Positions 29,479 through 39,645 of a stretch of DNA of 64,000 nucleotides are shown piece after piece (position 1 is the stretch's first letter; each line of letters begins with the position of its first letter). The stretch is from Azospirillum brasilense. Lineage in GTDB: Bacteria; Pseudomonadota; Alphaproteobacteria; Azospirillales; Azospirillaceae. The notes beneath the pieces were generated by a model. It was not told the origin of the DNA. It saw nothing but the letters and a program-made list of their open reading frames with translations, and did not search any database. The DNA is taken from NCBI RefSeq assembly GCF_007827795.1, contig NZ_VITI01000002.1, positions 248,001 to 312,000 on the forward strand. The letters run 5' to 3'. The position numbers and the translations under genes are program-made.

Positions 29479-31122
29479 TTACGCCACCGCCAGCGTTACC
29501 GTCATGCGGAAGCCGCCGGTGGAGCGGTTTTCGGCGCGGACCTTGCCGCCGAAGGCCTCGATGTTCCGCCGAACGATCCACAGGCCGATGCCGAAATGGG
29601 TCGCCTCGGCCTGGTTTTGGGCCGCCGCGTCCTCCGGCATGCCCCGTCCCGGCTCGCGCTGGGAGAAGTAGCGTTCGAAGATGCGCGACAGGTTCGCCGG
29701 ATCGACGCCCGGCCCCTCGTCCTCGACCACCAGCTCCGCCCAGGCGCCGTTGCGGGTCAGCCGCACGCTGACGGTGCCGTCCGGCGGGGAGAAGCTGACG
29801 GCGTTCTCCACCAGATTCTCGATGACGGTCTCCAGGATGTCCTCGCTGGCCCGCACGACCACCCCGGATTCGATGCGCGAGCGCATGTGGAGCTGCCGTT
29901 CGGCGAGCAGGCTGGTGTAGCCGCCGGCCATGCGCTCGACCAGATCGGACAGGTCTACCCGGCGGCGCGGCGGGACCAGCAGATCGGCGGCGGCCTCGTC
30001 CATGCGCCGCCCGAAGGAGACCAGACCGTCGAGCTTGTCCACCGACTTCTCGATCATGGTCAGGGCGCGCTGGCTGCGGTTGTCCTCGGCGGGAAGAGAA
30101 CGGCGCAGCGGCTCCACCGACTGGCGGATGACCGCGATGGGCGTCTTGTAGGCGTGGGCGTTGTCCTCCGCCGCGCGGCGCAGCGACCGCGCGCTTTCGC
30201 GAAGGGTGTCGACCAGCCGGTCGAAATCCTCGGCCACCCCGGACAGCTCCGGCACGGTGTTGCGGTTGGTGAAGGACCCCTGCCCGCTCTCGCCGATGCC
30301 GCCCGACACGATGTCGCGGGCCAGATCGCCGAACCGGTGCAGGTTGCGCCAGACACCCAGCAGGACGGCCATCACCAGCGCCGCCATGACGATGTAGATC
30401 ATCGCCGCGGCCTGGACGACCGGCGTGCTCCAGTAGGGACGTCCCAGGGAGGATTCCAGATAGCCGCCAGCGGTGTGGCTGGTCACCAGCGCCCAGCAGC
30501 CGAAGGCGGTATTGATCGGCGTGACCGAGGTCAGAATTTCATAGCCGCCGGAGGCGCGCGGCAGTCGCAACGCCAGCGGCTCGTTCCCGGCGCAGGAGGC
30601 CCCCAGCCGGTCCAGCACCCCCTGTTCGAGGAGTTGGTGCCGCTCGGCGTCCAGATCGTCGGTGGGCACCGACGGGGCGGCGGCGACGTAATAGAAGCCG
30701 TCGCTGCCCATCAGGTTGTTGCCGGCCAGGGCGCGCGGCCGGACCAGCAGCTTCAGCCGCGTGTTCCCATCCGCGAAACGGCGCAGGATGGGGCCGAGCT
30801 GCGGCAGGGCCGCGCGGTTGGCGCGGGACAGGTCCGGCTCCAGCGCGCGGGCGATCAACTCGCCCTGCCGCTGCGCGCTTTGCAGCAGCAGGGTCTGCGT
30901 CGTGGTGTCGGCCCGCTGGAACTGATCGTAGATCAGAACCGGGACCGCCAGGAAGACGATGGTCAGCAGCGCCAGCCGGCTGGCCAGCGAATGCCACAGC
31001 CACCGCAACCGGCCGCCGGGGAAACCCGCCACGGAGAAGCCTCCCTTGGTGAGTTCCGCCCCGTCCCGCGCGCCGTCAGGCCCCCCGTCGGGCCCATGGG
31101 CCTCAATCGGCAGCAGCGCCAT
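29479..31122 (-). CDS. Sensor histidine kinase, ChvG-like
   Basis: A 547-residue inner-membrane kinase. The first membrane helix is about 46-66, a periplasmic sensor spans about 70-235 and the second helix about 236-258, followed by HAMP. The phosphoacceptor is His323 in EDNAHAYKTPIAVIRQSV, and ATP-binding boxes are ENLVENAVSF, EDEGPGVDPAN and HFGIGLWIVRRN. The HAYKTP form of the H box resembles PhoQ/FeuQ-type kinases. It overlaps the response regulator by 20 bases, so they form a pair. ChvG kinases respond to acidity or envelope stress; that role is inferred. Confidence 0.88.
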   Translation of the reverse strand: MALLPIEAHGPDGGPDGARDGAELTKGGFSVAGFPGGRLRWLWHSLASRLALLTIVFLAVPVLIYDQFQRADTTTQTLLLQSAQRQGELIARALEPDLSRANRAALPQLGPILRRFADGNTRLKLLVRPRALAGNNLMGSDGFYYVAAAPSVPTDDLDAERHQLLEQGVLDRLGASCAGNEPLALRLPRASGGYEILTSVTPINTAFGCWALVTSHTAGGYLESSLGRPYWSTPVVQAAAMIYIVMAALVMAVLLGVWRNLHRFGDLARDIVSGGIGESGQGSFTNRNTVPELSGVAEDFDRLVDTLRESARSLRRAAEDNAHAYKTPIAVIRQSVEPLRRSLPAEDNRSQRALTMIEKSVDKLDGLVSFGRRMDEAAADLLVPPRRRVDLSDLVERMAGGYTSLLAERQLHMRSRIESGVVVRASEDILETVIENLVENAVSFSPPDGTVSVRLTRNGAWAELVVEDEGPGVDPANLSRIFERYFSQREPGRGMPEDAAAQNQAEATHFGIGLWIVRRNIEAFGGKVRAENRSTGGFRMTVTLAVA

Positions 31123-31912
31123 CGACCATCACATCCGCGTCGTCATCCCGCGTGCGCCCCGTGCCTCCGGTGCCGTTGCCCCAGCGGTAGCCGAAGCCCG
31201 GATAATTCTCGATGCAATCGAATTCGGCGTCGACCACGCGGAACTTCTGGCGGATGCGCTTGATGAAGGCACGCACGTTGGCGCGGTAGCCCGAAGGGCC
31301 GTAACCGGCCAGGAAGCCCTTGCCGTGCACGAGATCGTAGATCTCGCGGTAGGACACATCCTCTTCCGGACGGGTCGCCATCAGCTTGACGATGTTGAAC
31401 TCGGTCAGCGTCAGGTCGATGCGCTTGCCGTTCCACAGGGCGCGGCTGTTGTCCAGGCGCAGGTCGAGGTTGCCGAGCGCGTAGACGGATTCCTTCGGCT
31501 CTTCGGCCTCATCCGGCGTGCCCTTGGAGCCGTCCACGATGAGGCGCATGCGCTTCAGCAGGATCGACAGGCTGCGCGACTTCTCCACGAAGTCGAGCGC
31601 GCCGCCGGCCAGGGCGGCCTCTTCGTAAATCTGGTCCGACAGCACGGTGAGGAAGATCACCGGCAGGTCGATGCCGCGGGCGCGCATCTGACGGAGGACG
31701 TCGATGCCGTCCATTTTCGGCATGCGCCAATCCAGCAGGACGATGTCAACCGAACCGCCCTCGGCGAAAAAGTCGAGCGCGGGTTCGCCACGGTCGAACG
31801 TGACGACCTCGTACCCCTCGTCGGCGAGGTTGAGGCTGAGGGATTCGCGGAACAGGTCGTCGTCGTCGACCAGCGCCACACGGGCGACGGCGGCCTCAGT
31901 CATTGCGGACAT
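31103..31912 (-). CDS. OmpR-family response regulator, ChvI-like
   Basis: About 269 residues from ATG 31912. The receiver has ALVDDDDLFRESL, phosphoacceptor Asp61 in LLDWRMPKMDG, and VIFLTVLSD. The usual Lys-Pro after strand five is changed to Lys-Ser (VEKSRSL). The winged-helix DNA-binding domain (LTLTEFNIVKLMATRPEEDV, then ANVRAFIKRIRQKFRVVDAE and NYPGFGYRWG) is ChvI-like but has an insertion before the recognition helix. ATGs at 31957 and 31966 are in frame; 31912 is preferred for AAGG just upstream. The start lies inside the preceding lipoprotein gene. Confidence 0.88.
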   Translation of the reverse strand: MSAMTEAAVARVALVDDDDLFRESLSLNLADEGYEVVTFDRGEPALDFFAEGGSVDIVLLDWRMPKMDGIDVLRQMRARGIDLPVIFLTVLSDQIYEEAALAGGALDFVEKSRSLSILLKRMRLIVDGSKGTPDEAEEPKESVYALGNLDLRLDNSRALWNGKRIDLTLTEFNIVKLMATRPEEDVSYREIYDLVHGKGFLAGYGPSGYRANVRAFIKRIRQKFRVVDAEFDCIENYPGFGYRWGNGTGGTGRTRDDDADVMVDGAAAD

Positions 31913-32513
31913 CCCAGCCTTGGGCAAGGAGTTGAGCGAAGCATCGTTTATCGACATCTGGGACATTTTCGCTGCTCTTCATATCGTAGGAAAGGGCACG
32001 GAAGTCCTGGGAGGACGTCATGTCCATGAAGAAGAAGACTTTGAGCGAGCAATCGCCCTTAGCGTAATGCCACACCTTTGCAGGTGGCGCCTCTTCCGTT
32101 GCGGCAGGGGTGCCCAGGAGACGCCGGGTCTGGACCTGGTCCAGGCCGACGAGCGTTTCGGGGGACAGGGTGGCGGGCGGGCTGGCGCCGCCGAACGGTA
32201 CGGGGGGCAGCCCCGCCACCTCTGTCCCAGCCATGGCGATGACCTCGGCGGCGGGACCGGTCCCCGGACCGTTCACCGCCGGCGTGGCCGTCTGTTCCTT
32301 GCCCGCGGTCTTGACGCGCGGAGGAGCAGGCTTCGTCTTCGGCACCGGAACGGCCATGGCGGTCGGTCCGGCGGTCTGTGTTTCAGGAGGAACCGTGGTG
32401 CCGGGGCACCCGGCCAGCAGAAGAACCGCCAGCACAAGGCCCGCCTTCCGCCGCCGGCACCCCACTCCGGCGTTGGTTCCAGCCACTTCGCATATGGTAC
32501 CCGTCATCGTCAT
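31896..32513 (-). CDS. Putative lipoprotein preceding the ChvI/ChvG-like pair
   Basis: A 205-residue protein with a lipoprotein signal: basic stretch CRRRKAG, hydrophobic LVLAVLLLAG and lipobox cysteine in LLAGCPGT. A Pro/Thr/Ala-rich linker follows. The C-terminal domain (LVGLDQVQTRRLLGTPAATE, then AKVWHYAKGDCSLKVFFFMD) resembles small BamE/SmpA-like envelope lipoprotein domains. It overlaps the response regulator start by 17 bases, so a lipoprotein is co-produced with the two-component system and may be a periplasmic modulator. ATG at 32513 is chosen because the signal follows it; the frame extends to 32597. Confidence 0.75.
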   Translation of the reverse strand: MTMTGTICEVAGTNAGVGCRRRKAGLVLAVLLLAGCPGTTVPPETQTAGPTAMAVPVPKTKPAPPRVKTAGKEQTATPAVNGPGTGPAAEVIAMAGTEVAGLPPVPFGGASPPATLSPETLVGLDQVQTRRLLGTPAATEEAPPAKVWHYAKGDCSLKVFFFMDMTSSQDFRALSYDMKSSENVPDVDKRCFAQLLAQGWDVRND

Positions 32514-33233
32514 CGTCGGGCCTTTCAAGCATCGTGGTTGAATTCGCGGGCGGTGTTGCTGGCCCCATGCCTGCACTTGCCGCCTCCGTGAGATCAAGGT
32601 CAGTCCAGTCTGGTTAATGTGGCGTTAAACCCCTGTTTGATACCCCCTTTTTGCGCACATTTGCGGCCAATTTTTGTTCCTACTCCTATCGATGGGTCGG
32701 ATTTTGAACTAATTTGCCTATTTGTGGGTTAGGTGGAAGGGCGCCGATCGCTTCAAATACCCTTACTTCCCTTTGGCTTATCCTATGACGGGAAAAGCGG
32801 AAGGGGTGCGTGCACACGGCGCGTGGCACCGAGCGTCTCGGGGCGTGAAAACCGGCGGATGGGAAGGGAAAAGGAAAGGGCGAAAAAGCGCCCAAAAGAC
32901 AATCGGCGGCGGAGCCACCCGGGTATGGCCCCACCGCCGGTCAGCCGGACGGGCAACAGTATCGGTAAGATGAGAGCGCCACGCAGGCGTCTCACAGGAT
33001 GTTGCCGCTTGAACTCCAGCCTTCTATCCGACCGTCGTTACCGCCGGTCGGCACTGTGCGTACAATGCTTTCGAGCATCAACCTTCACATCGACGATTCT
33101 GCTCCGGTCCGCCGCCCGCGTCAAGTCTGTATTGATCGCGAAATGGGCTGGATTACCCACATGGCGATACTTCCGAAGGCGATCGCCTCACGCGCACGAA
33201 GGGAGTGTCCTCCGCTTCGGTGCACCGGCACTG
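32514..33233. other. 720-base region with no confident gene
   Basis: It separates the lipoprotein operon (minus strand) from the next minus-strand gene. It is less GC-rich than its surroundings. A small hairpin GGGCG-N6-CGCCC at 32879-32894, followed on the minus strand by a T/C-rich stretch, could end transcription from the gene at 33234. A frame at 32999-33250 on the plus strand could encode 83 residues, but its codon use is atypical and it has no recognised content. The promoter of the lipoprotein operon must lie near 32530-32600. Confidence 0.5.
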
Positions 33234-34643
33234 CTACGCGAGCAGATTGACCGATCCCGCCAAGGCCGGCATCCCCAGATCCGCCACGCCCAGATCCGCC
33301 CCACCAAGAGCCGGCAAGCCGTCCGCCGAAAGCGTGATCGCGGCCTCTCCGGCGGCGCCGTCCGGATCGCCGGAACCGCCGTCCGCGGCGTCCGGGTCGG
33401 TCATGGCCTCCACGAAATCCTTCAGGGTCGTGCCGGACCCGAAGGCCGCCTGACGCAGTTCGTTGACGTTGTCCTGCGCCTCTTCCACAACCTTGTCGTA
33501 ATCCTTGAAGGACTCCCGCCGCGCCTTGCGCCGCTCTTCGGCCTGATCCAGCTCGTTGGCGGCCTTCGCCTCGGCGATGATCGACTTCGCCTCGGCGAGG
33601 ACGGCTTCCACCCGGCGACCGAATTCATCGGCCTCGCGGTAGCGCGACATCTTCAGGTCGTTGTCGGCCATCATCCGCTGGATATAATTGCGTATCCTGT
33701 CGCCCGGCGGGGCGTTGGGGGTGGCGTTCAGGCTGGGCGCCACGTCCTTCATCAGCTGCTCAAGCTCACCCGCCTGCCCCTCCGCGGCATTCTCGTCGGT
33801 CTTCCCTTCATCCCTGTCCTTTTCCTTGTCCTTATCCGTCCCTTCGCTAGCGGACTTGCCATCCGAGGACACCCCCTGGGCCGTGGCTTGCCCGGCCAAG
33901 CCGGCAGCCTCCGCCGCCACCGCTTCGGCGGAGCGCGCCTCCCCATCCTCCGCCGCCTCTTCACCGGCCGCCATGTCCGCAGACGTGCTTGCGTCCTCCG
34001 CGGCGGCGTCCACCGGCAGCGGCGGGGGTGGCGGAAGCGTCGGTTGCTCCGACGGTGCCCCTTCGGCCAGAGCGCCCTGCGCAGGCGCGCCGTCGCCGCG
34101 GATGGTCATCGTCACATCGACGGCGATCTCCGTCTGAACGACGGTGATGGAGGTGCGGGTGGTCGTCCTCTCGATGGTGATGCCACCGATGGATGGCGCT
34201 CCCGCCCCGCCGGGCAACCCCATCTCCGCCGCGGCGGCCACGCCGGCGCCATACTCCTTCGCCGCCCGTCCGGCCTGCTTGGCGAGAATCGCGGCTTCCC
34301 GCGCCAACTGCACCAGCTTCTCCCGGTCGCCATGGTTGTGGCGCATCATCATCTTCAGTTCGGCGATCTTGCGCTCGACGTCCTCCAGCCTTTGCGCGGC
34401 CACGGCCTTCGGCCCGCCGACGCGCTTGGCCTCCTCCAACGCGTTGACCACGGCGGTGAAGTTCTTTTGCTGTTCCGGAGTCATGGCGAAGGGCAGCTTC
34501 GCCTGGTCGGCCTTTTCGGCCAGGATCTGCATGGCGTCCTTGCCGTCCATGGCCTCCATCGCCCGCTCCCAGTCCTTCTTGGCCTTCTGGAGCTGGAAAA
34601 GGCTGTTCTGGCCGTTGGTCAGAGCGGAAAAAATGCCGTTCAC
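33234..34643 (-). CDS. Unknown protein, 469 residues, helical with acidic low-complexity middle
   Basis: Not recognised. The GTG start at 34643 has GGAGGAGG five bases upstream. Residues 1-135 are predicted helical (QLQKAKKDWERAMEAMDGKD, RLEDVERKIAELKMMM). Residues about 150-185 look like a beta segment (GGITIERTTTRTSITVVQTE). Residues about 185-285 are low-complexity Ala/Glu/Pro/Asp, including PPPPPLP and DKDKEKDRDEGK. Residues about 310-400 are again coiled-coil-like (VEAVLAEAKSIIAEAKAANE). There is no signal peptide or membrane helix. Structural, secreted or regulatory roles cannot be separated. Confidence 0.75.
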   Translation of the reverse strand: MNGIFSALTNGQNSLFQLQKAKKDWERAMEAMDGKDAMQILAEKADQAKLPFAMTPEQQKNFTAVVNALEEAKRVGGPKAVAAQRLEDVERKIAELKMMMRHNHGDREKLVQLAREAAILAKQAGRAAKEYGAGVAAAAEMGLPGGAGAPSIGGITIERTTTRTSITVVQTEIAVDVTMTIRGDGAPAQGALAEGAPSEQPTLPPPPPLPVDAAAEDASTSADMAAGEEAAEDGEARSAEAVAAEAAGLAGQATAQGVSSDGKSASEGTDKDKEKDRDEGKTDENAAEGQAGELEQLMKDVAPSLNATPNAPPGDRIRNYIQRMMADNDLKMSRYREADEFGRRVEAVLAEAKSIIAEAKAANELDQAEERRKARRESFKDYDKVVEEAQDNVNELRQAAFGSGTTLKDFVEAMTDPDAADGGSGDPDGAAGEAAITLSADGLPALGGADLGVADLGMPALAGSVNLLA

Positions 34644-34786
34644 GGCCGCCTCCTCCGGTTCATTGGAACCTTCGCGAATTCGCGGAGAAGTTTAGCACAG
34701 TTTCATAGCCCGTCCAATTCCGACAGCGCCCGCGGAGTTGGCACCGGCAACCCCGCGTTGATGCGCAGGAACGCATTACACACCCC

Positions 34787-34812
34787 GGAACTCCGATGCC
34801 CATGAGGGTGTT
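34787..34812 (+). promoter_or_regulatory. EcfG-type promoter of the membrane-stress cluster
   Basis: GGAAC (34787-34791), 17 bases, then TGTT (34809-34812). It ends 91 bases before the first gene of a three-gene cluster whose homologues in other alphaproteobacteria are stress-induced. The spacing fits the N16-17 rule. Confidence 0.5.
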
Positions 34813-34903
34813 TGATTCCCGACATCGGACGCCGCAGAACGCGGCGAATTGCCGCAGGCTGCGGCCGGGACACACCCGCAGCCGACCCCGAGGAGGAAAA
34901 CAG

Positions 34904-35887
34904 ATGGCAGACCGCGATACGTTGGGCACCGGCGAACCGAACCGCAAGACGCCGGACCCGATGGCGAACCGTGGGGCGAACACGGGAATGGGCAACGATC
35001 GTCCGCAGAACAGGAGTTCCACGGACGATCTCAACCGCATGGCGGGCGAGGCCACCGATGCCGGCCGCGACACCATCGACGCCGCCCAAGGCCGCATCCG
35101 TTCGCTTCTGGAAATGCAGACGGGACGCGCCGCCGACCAGCTGGGCAGCGTCGCCAACGCGCTTCACAAGGCCGCCGAGCAGTTGAACGAGGAGAACAAC
35201 GGCACCGCCGCCCATTACGCCGGGCAGGCCGCCGACCGGGTGGAGCGGGTGGCTGATATGCTGCGCAACTCCACCGTGGACGACATGGTCGGCCAAGTGG
35301 AGCGTTTCGCGCGGCGTCAGCCCGAGGTGTTCGTCGGCGCCGCCTTTGCCGTCGGCTTCCTGTTCGCCCGCTTCGTCAAAAGCTCCGGAGAACGGCGAAT
35401 TCGCGGCGCGTCGTCGTCGCGTCTGACCGGCGGCTATGGTCGGCATGACCTTGGCCGTCACAAACAGGACCATCACGACTACCGGGACTTCGGCCTGCGG
35501 GGCGCCGACCGCGCCGGTCAGGAGGCTCTGCGCACCGACCGGGATCTGGCCGGCCATCCCCGGGGCATGACCGGTGGGGTTTCCGGCGCCTCGTCCATGG
35601 GAGGTGACGCCGCGCCGCGCCCGAGGTCCGGCATATCGTCCGGCATGACCTCCACCGGCATGACGTCGGCGGCGGCCATAACCTCGGCGGGGGGTGGGAT
35701 CGGCCGGAACCAGGAAAGCCCGCGTCCGCTGAACGCCGCCTCCGCGGCGACTTCCGCCGCCCGCACCCGTGACGCCGCCGAGATGGTCGCCGGCACGACC
35801 CCCGGCAGCGCGTCCAACACCACGCCGGGCGCCGCCTCCGAAACCAAGCCGGTGTCCGGCACTCCGATCCAGGGGATCAAACCATGA
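34904..35887 (+). CDS. Nutrient-deprivation-induced-type membrane protein
   Basis: A 327-residue protein. After a polar N-terminus comes a helical stretch (DTIDAAQGRIRSLLEMQTGR, GSVANALHKAAEQLNEENNG) and then the family feature FARRQPEVFVGAAFAVGFLF with FARFVKSS, a membrane helix near residues 145-160. The C-terminal half is disordered, Gly/Ser/Thr-rich with GMTSTGMTSAA-like repeats. Homologues in rhizobia are called nutrient-deprivation-induced proteins and are found beside the next two families. GAGGAGG precedes ATG 34904. It overlaps the next gene by ATGA. Confidence 0.8.
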   Translation: MADRDTLGTGEPNRKTPDPMANRGANTGMGNDRPQNRSSTDDLNRMAGEATDAGRDTIDAAQGRIRSLLEMQTGRAADQLGSVANALHKAAEQLNEENNGTAAHYAGQAADRVERVADMLRNSTVDDMVGQVERFARRQPEVFVGAAFAVGFLFARFVKSSGERRIRGASSSRLTGGYGRHDLGRHKQDHHDYRDFGLRGADRAGQEALRTDRDLAGHPRGMTGGVSGASSMGGDAAPRPRSGISSGMTSTGMTSAAAITSAGGGIGRNQESPRPLNAASAATSAARTRDAAEMVAGTTPGSASNTTPGAASETKPVSGTPIQGIKP

Positions 35888-36300
35888 GCGCTGCGGAGGA
35901 CCGTTCCTACGATCCGCGGCAAGACCGACCCATCGCCGGCCTGTTCGCCGATCTGGCGCGGGAGACCACCAACCTCGCCCGCACCGAGATCGAACTGGCC
36001 AAGGCCGAACTGACCGAGAAGGCCGGTCAGGCCGCGGGCGGTGCGGCGTATGTCGTGGCCGGCGGGCTGATCGCCTTCGCGGGCGTTTTGGTCCTGCTGG
36101 GCGCGGCGGTGCTGGCCTTGTCGAACGTGGTCGAGCCCTGGCTGGCCGCGGTCATCGTCGGGGCCGTCGTGCTCATCATCGGCGGCGTGCTGGCGATGAT
36201 CGGCAAGAAGCGGCTGAGCCCGGAGAATCTCCAGCCGCAGCGCACCATCGAGACGCTACGGGACGACAAGCGCTGGGCCCGCTCCCAGCTTGCCCGATGA
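35884..36300 (+). CDS. YqjE/DUF1469-type membrane protein (phage-holin-like family)
   Basis: A 138-residue inner-membrane protein of the Phage_holin_3_6/YqjE superfamily. The amphipathic start (LFADLARETTNLARTEIELA, KAELTEKAGQ) is followed by two hydrophobic helices, VVAGGLIAFAGVLVLLGAAV and LAAVIVGAVVLIIGGVLAMI. Despite the holin name, such genes are not prophage here. It overlaps both neighbours by ATGA, so the three products are made together, probably as an envelope-stress complex. Confidence 0.88.
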   Translation: MSAAEDRSYDPRQDRPIAGLFADLARETTNLARTEIELAKAELTEKAGQAAGGAAYVVAGGLIAFAGVLVLLGAAVLALSNVVEPWLAAVIVGAVVLIIGGVLAMIGKKRLSPENLQPQRTIETLRDDKRWARSQLAR

Positions 36301-37307
36301 ACGGCGGTGAAAAGGGGCGCGCAACGCCCCGCGACTACGACGCGATGCAACGGGAGATCCGCGAACGCCAGGCCCGGATCGGCGACACGATCCAGGTCCT
36401 GAAGCGCAAGACCGCGCGGCTCGCTCCCCGTCACCTGATGGAGCAGACCATGAACCGGATGCACACCACCACCGGCGGCTACGGCGAACGCGCCCAGGAC
36501 CGCTATTATGAGCCGATCCGCAACCAGACCCACCAGCGGTCCCATTCGGTCGGCGACACCATGCGCAGCAACCCGATCCCGCTCGCCATGATCGGCATCG
36601 GACTGGGCTGGCTGGCCCTGACCGCCTCGGGCTACGACCGGCGCATCGCGCGCAGCGGAGCGATGCACAACGTCCGTGACCGCGCCGGCAGCGCCGCGCA
36701 GTACGCCCGCGACACGTTCTACAGCGCCGGCGACAGTGTGCGCGAGGCCGCCAGCCACGCCTACGAGCGCGCCAGCGACGCAGCCAGCCACGTCTATGAA
36801 CGGGCCAGCGACGCCGTGGACGAGGCCGGCGACCGCGTGCGCGGCCTGACCGACCAGGCCCGCGAGCGGGCGCACGACCTGACCGACCACGCCCGCGACC
36901 GGGCGCAGGGCATGCGCCGGGACATGAGCAGCCGCGTGGACAGCCACATCGGCAACCATGGCGGCAACCATGGCGGCACCAGCCACTTCCGGGCGTCGGA
37001 CCGGCTGCACAGCGCGACCGGGCGCTTCTGGGAGATGGTGGACGATCACCCGGTGGTGGCCGGCGTGATGGGGGTCGCCTTGGGCGCCGCCTTGGGCGCC
37101 AGCATCCCGACCTCCCGCTATGAGGACCGCTGGGTCGGCGACTATGCCGATGAGGCGACGCACCGCGCCAAGGAAATGGCCCGTGACGCCATGGACCGCG
37201 GCACTCGCGCCGCCCGCGCGGCGGTCGAAGCCGCCAAGGAAGAGGTCGGCGATGCGGTGAGCGCGGCCAGCGACGCGGCTCGGGAAGAGGCGCGCAAGCC
37301 GGGCTGA
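36297..37307 (+). CDS. DUF3618-type membrane protein with amphipathic repeats
   Basis: A 336-residue protein. The N-terminus (MQREIRERQARIGDTIQVLK then KTARLAPRHLME) is the DUF3618 pattern. A short hydrophobic segment (PIPLAMIGIGLGWLALT) is followed by a long amphipathic repeat region (ASHAYERASDAASHVYERAS, then RARERAHD-like units) that recalls LEA or apolipoprotein helices. A glycine-rich hydrophobic hairpin lies near 245-265 (VAGVMGVALGAALGASIPTS) and an Ala/Glu-rich tail follows. Its function is unknown; membrane protection under stress is a reasonable guess. A strong terminator follows. Confidence 0.82.
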   Translation: MNGGEKGRATPRDYDAMQREIRERQARIGDTIQVLKRKTARLAPRHLMEQTMNRMHTTTGGYGERAQDRYYEPIRNQTHQRSHSVGDTMRSNPIPLAMIGIGLGWLALTASGYDRRIARSGAMHNVRDRAGSAAQYARDTFYSAGDSVREAASHAYERASDAASHVYERASDAVDEAGDRVRGLTDQARERAHDLTDHARDRAQGMRRDMSSRVDSHIGNHGGNHGGTSHFRASDRLHSATGRFWEMVDDHPVVAGVMGVALGAALGASIPTSRYEDRWVGDYADEATHRAKEMARDAMDRGTRAARAAVEAAKEEVGDAVSAASDAAREEARKPG

Positions 37308-37361
37308 TCCGGTTTCGCTCACGGCTCCCCCTCGGCTCCTTTCGGGTTCCACGCTGACTGC

Positions 37362-37399
37362 ACCGGCCCCGCGGCTTCAACCGCTGGGCCGGTTTTTCT
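37362..37399 (+). terminator. Rho-independent terminator of the membrane-stress cluster
   Basis: ACCGGCCCCGCGG (37362-37374) pairs with CCGCTGGGCCGGT (37381-37393) with one mismatch and a CTTCAA loop, followed by TTTTTCTTTG. It lies 55 bases after the stop. Confidence 0.9.
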
Positions 37400-37531
37400 T
37401 TGTCCGACCGTTCCGCATGGTTTCCTCTTGCCGGACTCCAGCCCGCGACAGTTCGCCGCAGCGTGCGCCGCGTGCAGTCCTGCCATCCTTATACCCGAGT
37501 GTTTTTCCCGGTTATCCGGCAGCGGTTCCGC

Positions 37532-37561
37532 TTGACAAAGGTCCTATGATGGCCACTTAAT
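37532..37561 (+). promoter_or_regulatory. Promoter of the rrf2-suf operon
   Basis: TTGACA (37532-37537), an 18-base spacer and CTTAAT (37556-37561). The -35 box is perfect and the -10 matches four of six. Transcription would start about 25 bases before the regulator ATG. Confidence 0.65.
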
Positions 37562-37580
37562 CAGGACCAATTTAGTCCTG
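37562..37580 (+). promoter_or_regulatory. Operator overlapping the suf transcription start
   Basis: CAGGAC (37562-37567) and GTCCTG (37575-37580) form an inverted repeat with a 7-base spacer right after the -10 box. A further half-site GGTCCT lies at 37540-37545 between -35 and -10. Position and symmetry suit autorepression by the Rrf2 protein encoded next. Confidence 0.6.
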
Positions 37581-37593
37581 TATCGGGGTGGTC

Positions 37594-38076
37594 ATGATCC
37601 GGCTGAGCAAGCTGACCGACTACGCCATCGTCGTGATGAGCGAAATGGCGCGCCATGTGGGCACGGTTCACACCGTCTCCCATCTGGCGGAGCGCACGGG
37701 CGTGCCCTCCCCCACGGTCGCCAAGCTCATGAAGACGCTGACCCCGGCGGGCCTCACGACCTCGCACCGCGGTGCCGCCGGTGGTTATGCGCTCAGCCGC
37801 TCCGCCGATGCAATCTCTATCGCCGAGATCATCACAGCGCTCGACGGCCCGATCGCGCTCACCGCCTGCGTGGAGGGCGGCGACAGCCAATGCGGCGTGC
37901 AGCGCCTGTGCCCGATGCGCGGCGGCTGGGAGAAGGTCAACAGCGCCATCCGCGGCGCGCTCGAACAGGTAACGCTGGCCGACATGATGGGACCGCCCGC
38001 TTGGGCGGACGGCCCACCCGGCCCGCTCGACAAGATTGGAGCCGGCCCAGTCCCGGCACGGCGCGCCGCCGTCTGA
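37594..38076 (+). CDS. Rrf2-family regulator of the SUF operon
   Basis: A 160-residue winged-helix regulator at the head of the suf genes. The N-terminal DNA-binding domain ([40 protein letters not shown]) is typical of IscR/SufR proteins. Three cysteines in [19 protein letters not shown] (spacing X7, X5) are the expected iron-sulfur ligands, so it probably senses cluster status. An in-frame GTG six bases upstream is possible. The gap to sufB is 49 bases with no terminator, so it is in the operon, and the operator before it suggests autoregulation. Confidence 0.92.
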   Translation: MIRLSKLTDYAIVVMSEMARHVGTVHTVSHLAERTGVPSPTVAKLMKTLTPAGLTTSHRGAAGGYALSRSADAISIAEIITALDGPIALTACVEGGDSQCGVQRLCPMRGGWEKVNSAIRGALEQVTLADMMGPPAWADGPPGPLDKIGAGPVPARRAAV

Positions 38077-38125
38077 CGTTTCGGCGCCTTCATCGGACAA
38101 CGCTTTCAGGGAACGAGAGACAAGC

Positions 38126-39613
<1,488 letters not shown>

Positions 39614-39645
39614 CCGCCCACCGTATCGCGAAGGAAGAAGAAACG

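Noticed and set aside
32999..33250. An 83-codon plus-strand frame ending inside the gene at 33234.
   Set aside because: Atypical codon use, no ribosome site of note, no recognisable content, and overlap with a better-supported gene end.
34673..34684. CGCGAATTCGCG palindrome.
   Set aside because: Short and GC-biased; expected by chance at this composition and not placed at a promoter feature.
35884..36300. Prophage remnant suggested by the holin-family name.
   Set aside because: No other phage genes nearby; the family is mainly chromosomal YqjE-type membrane proteins.
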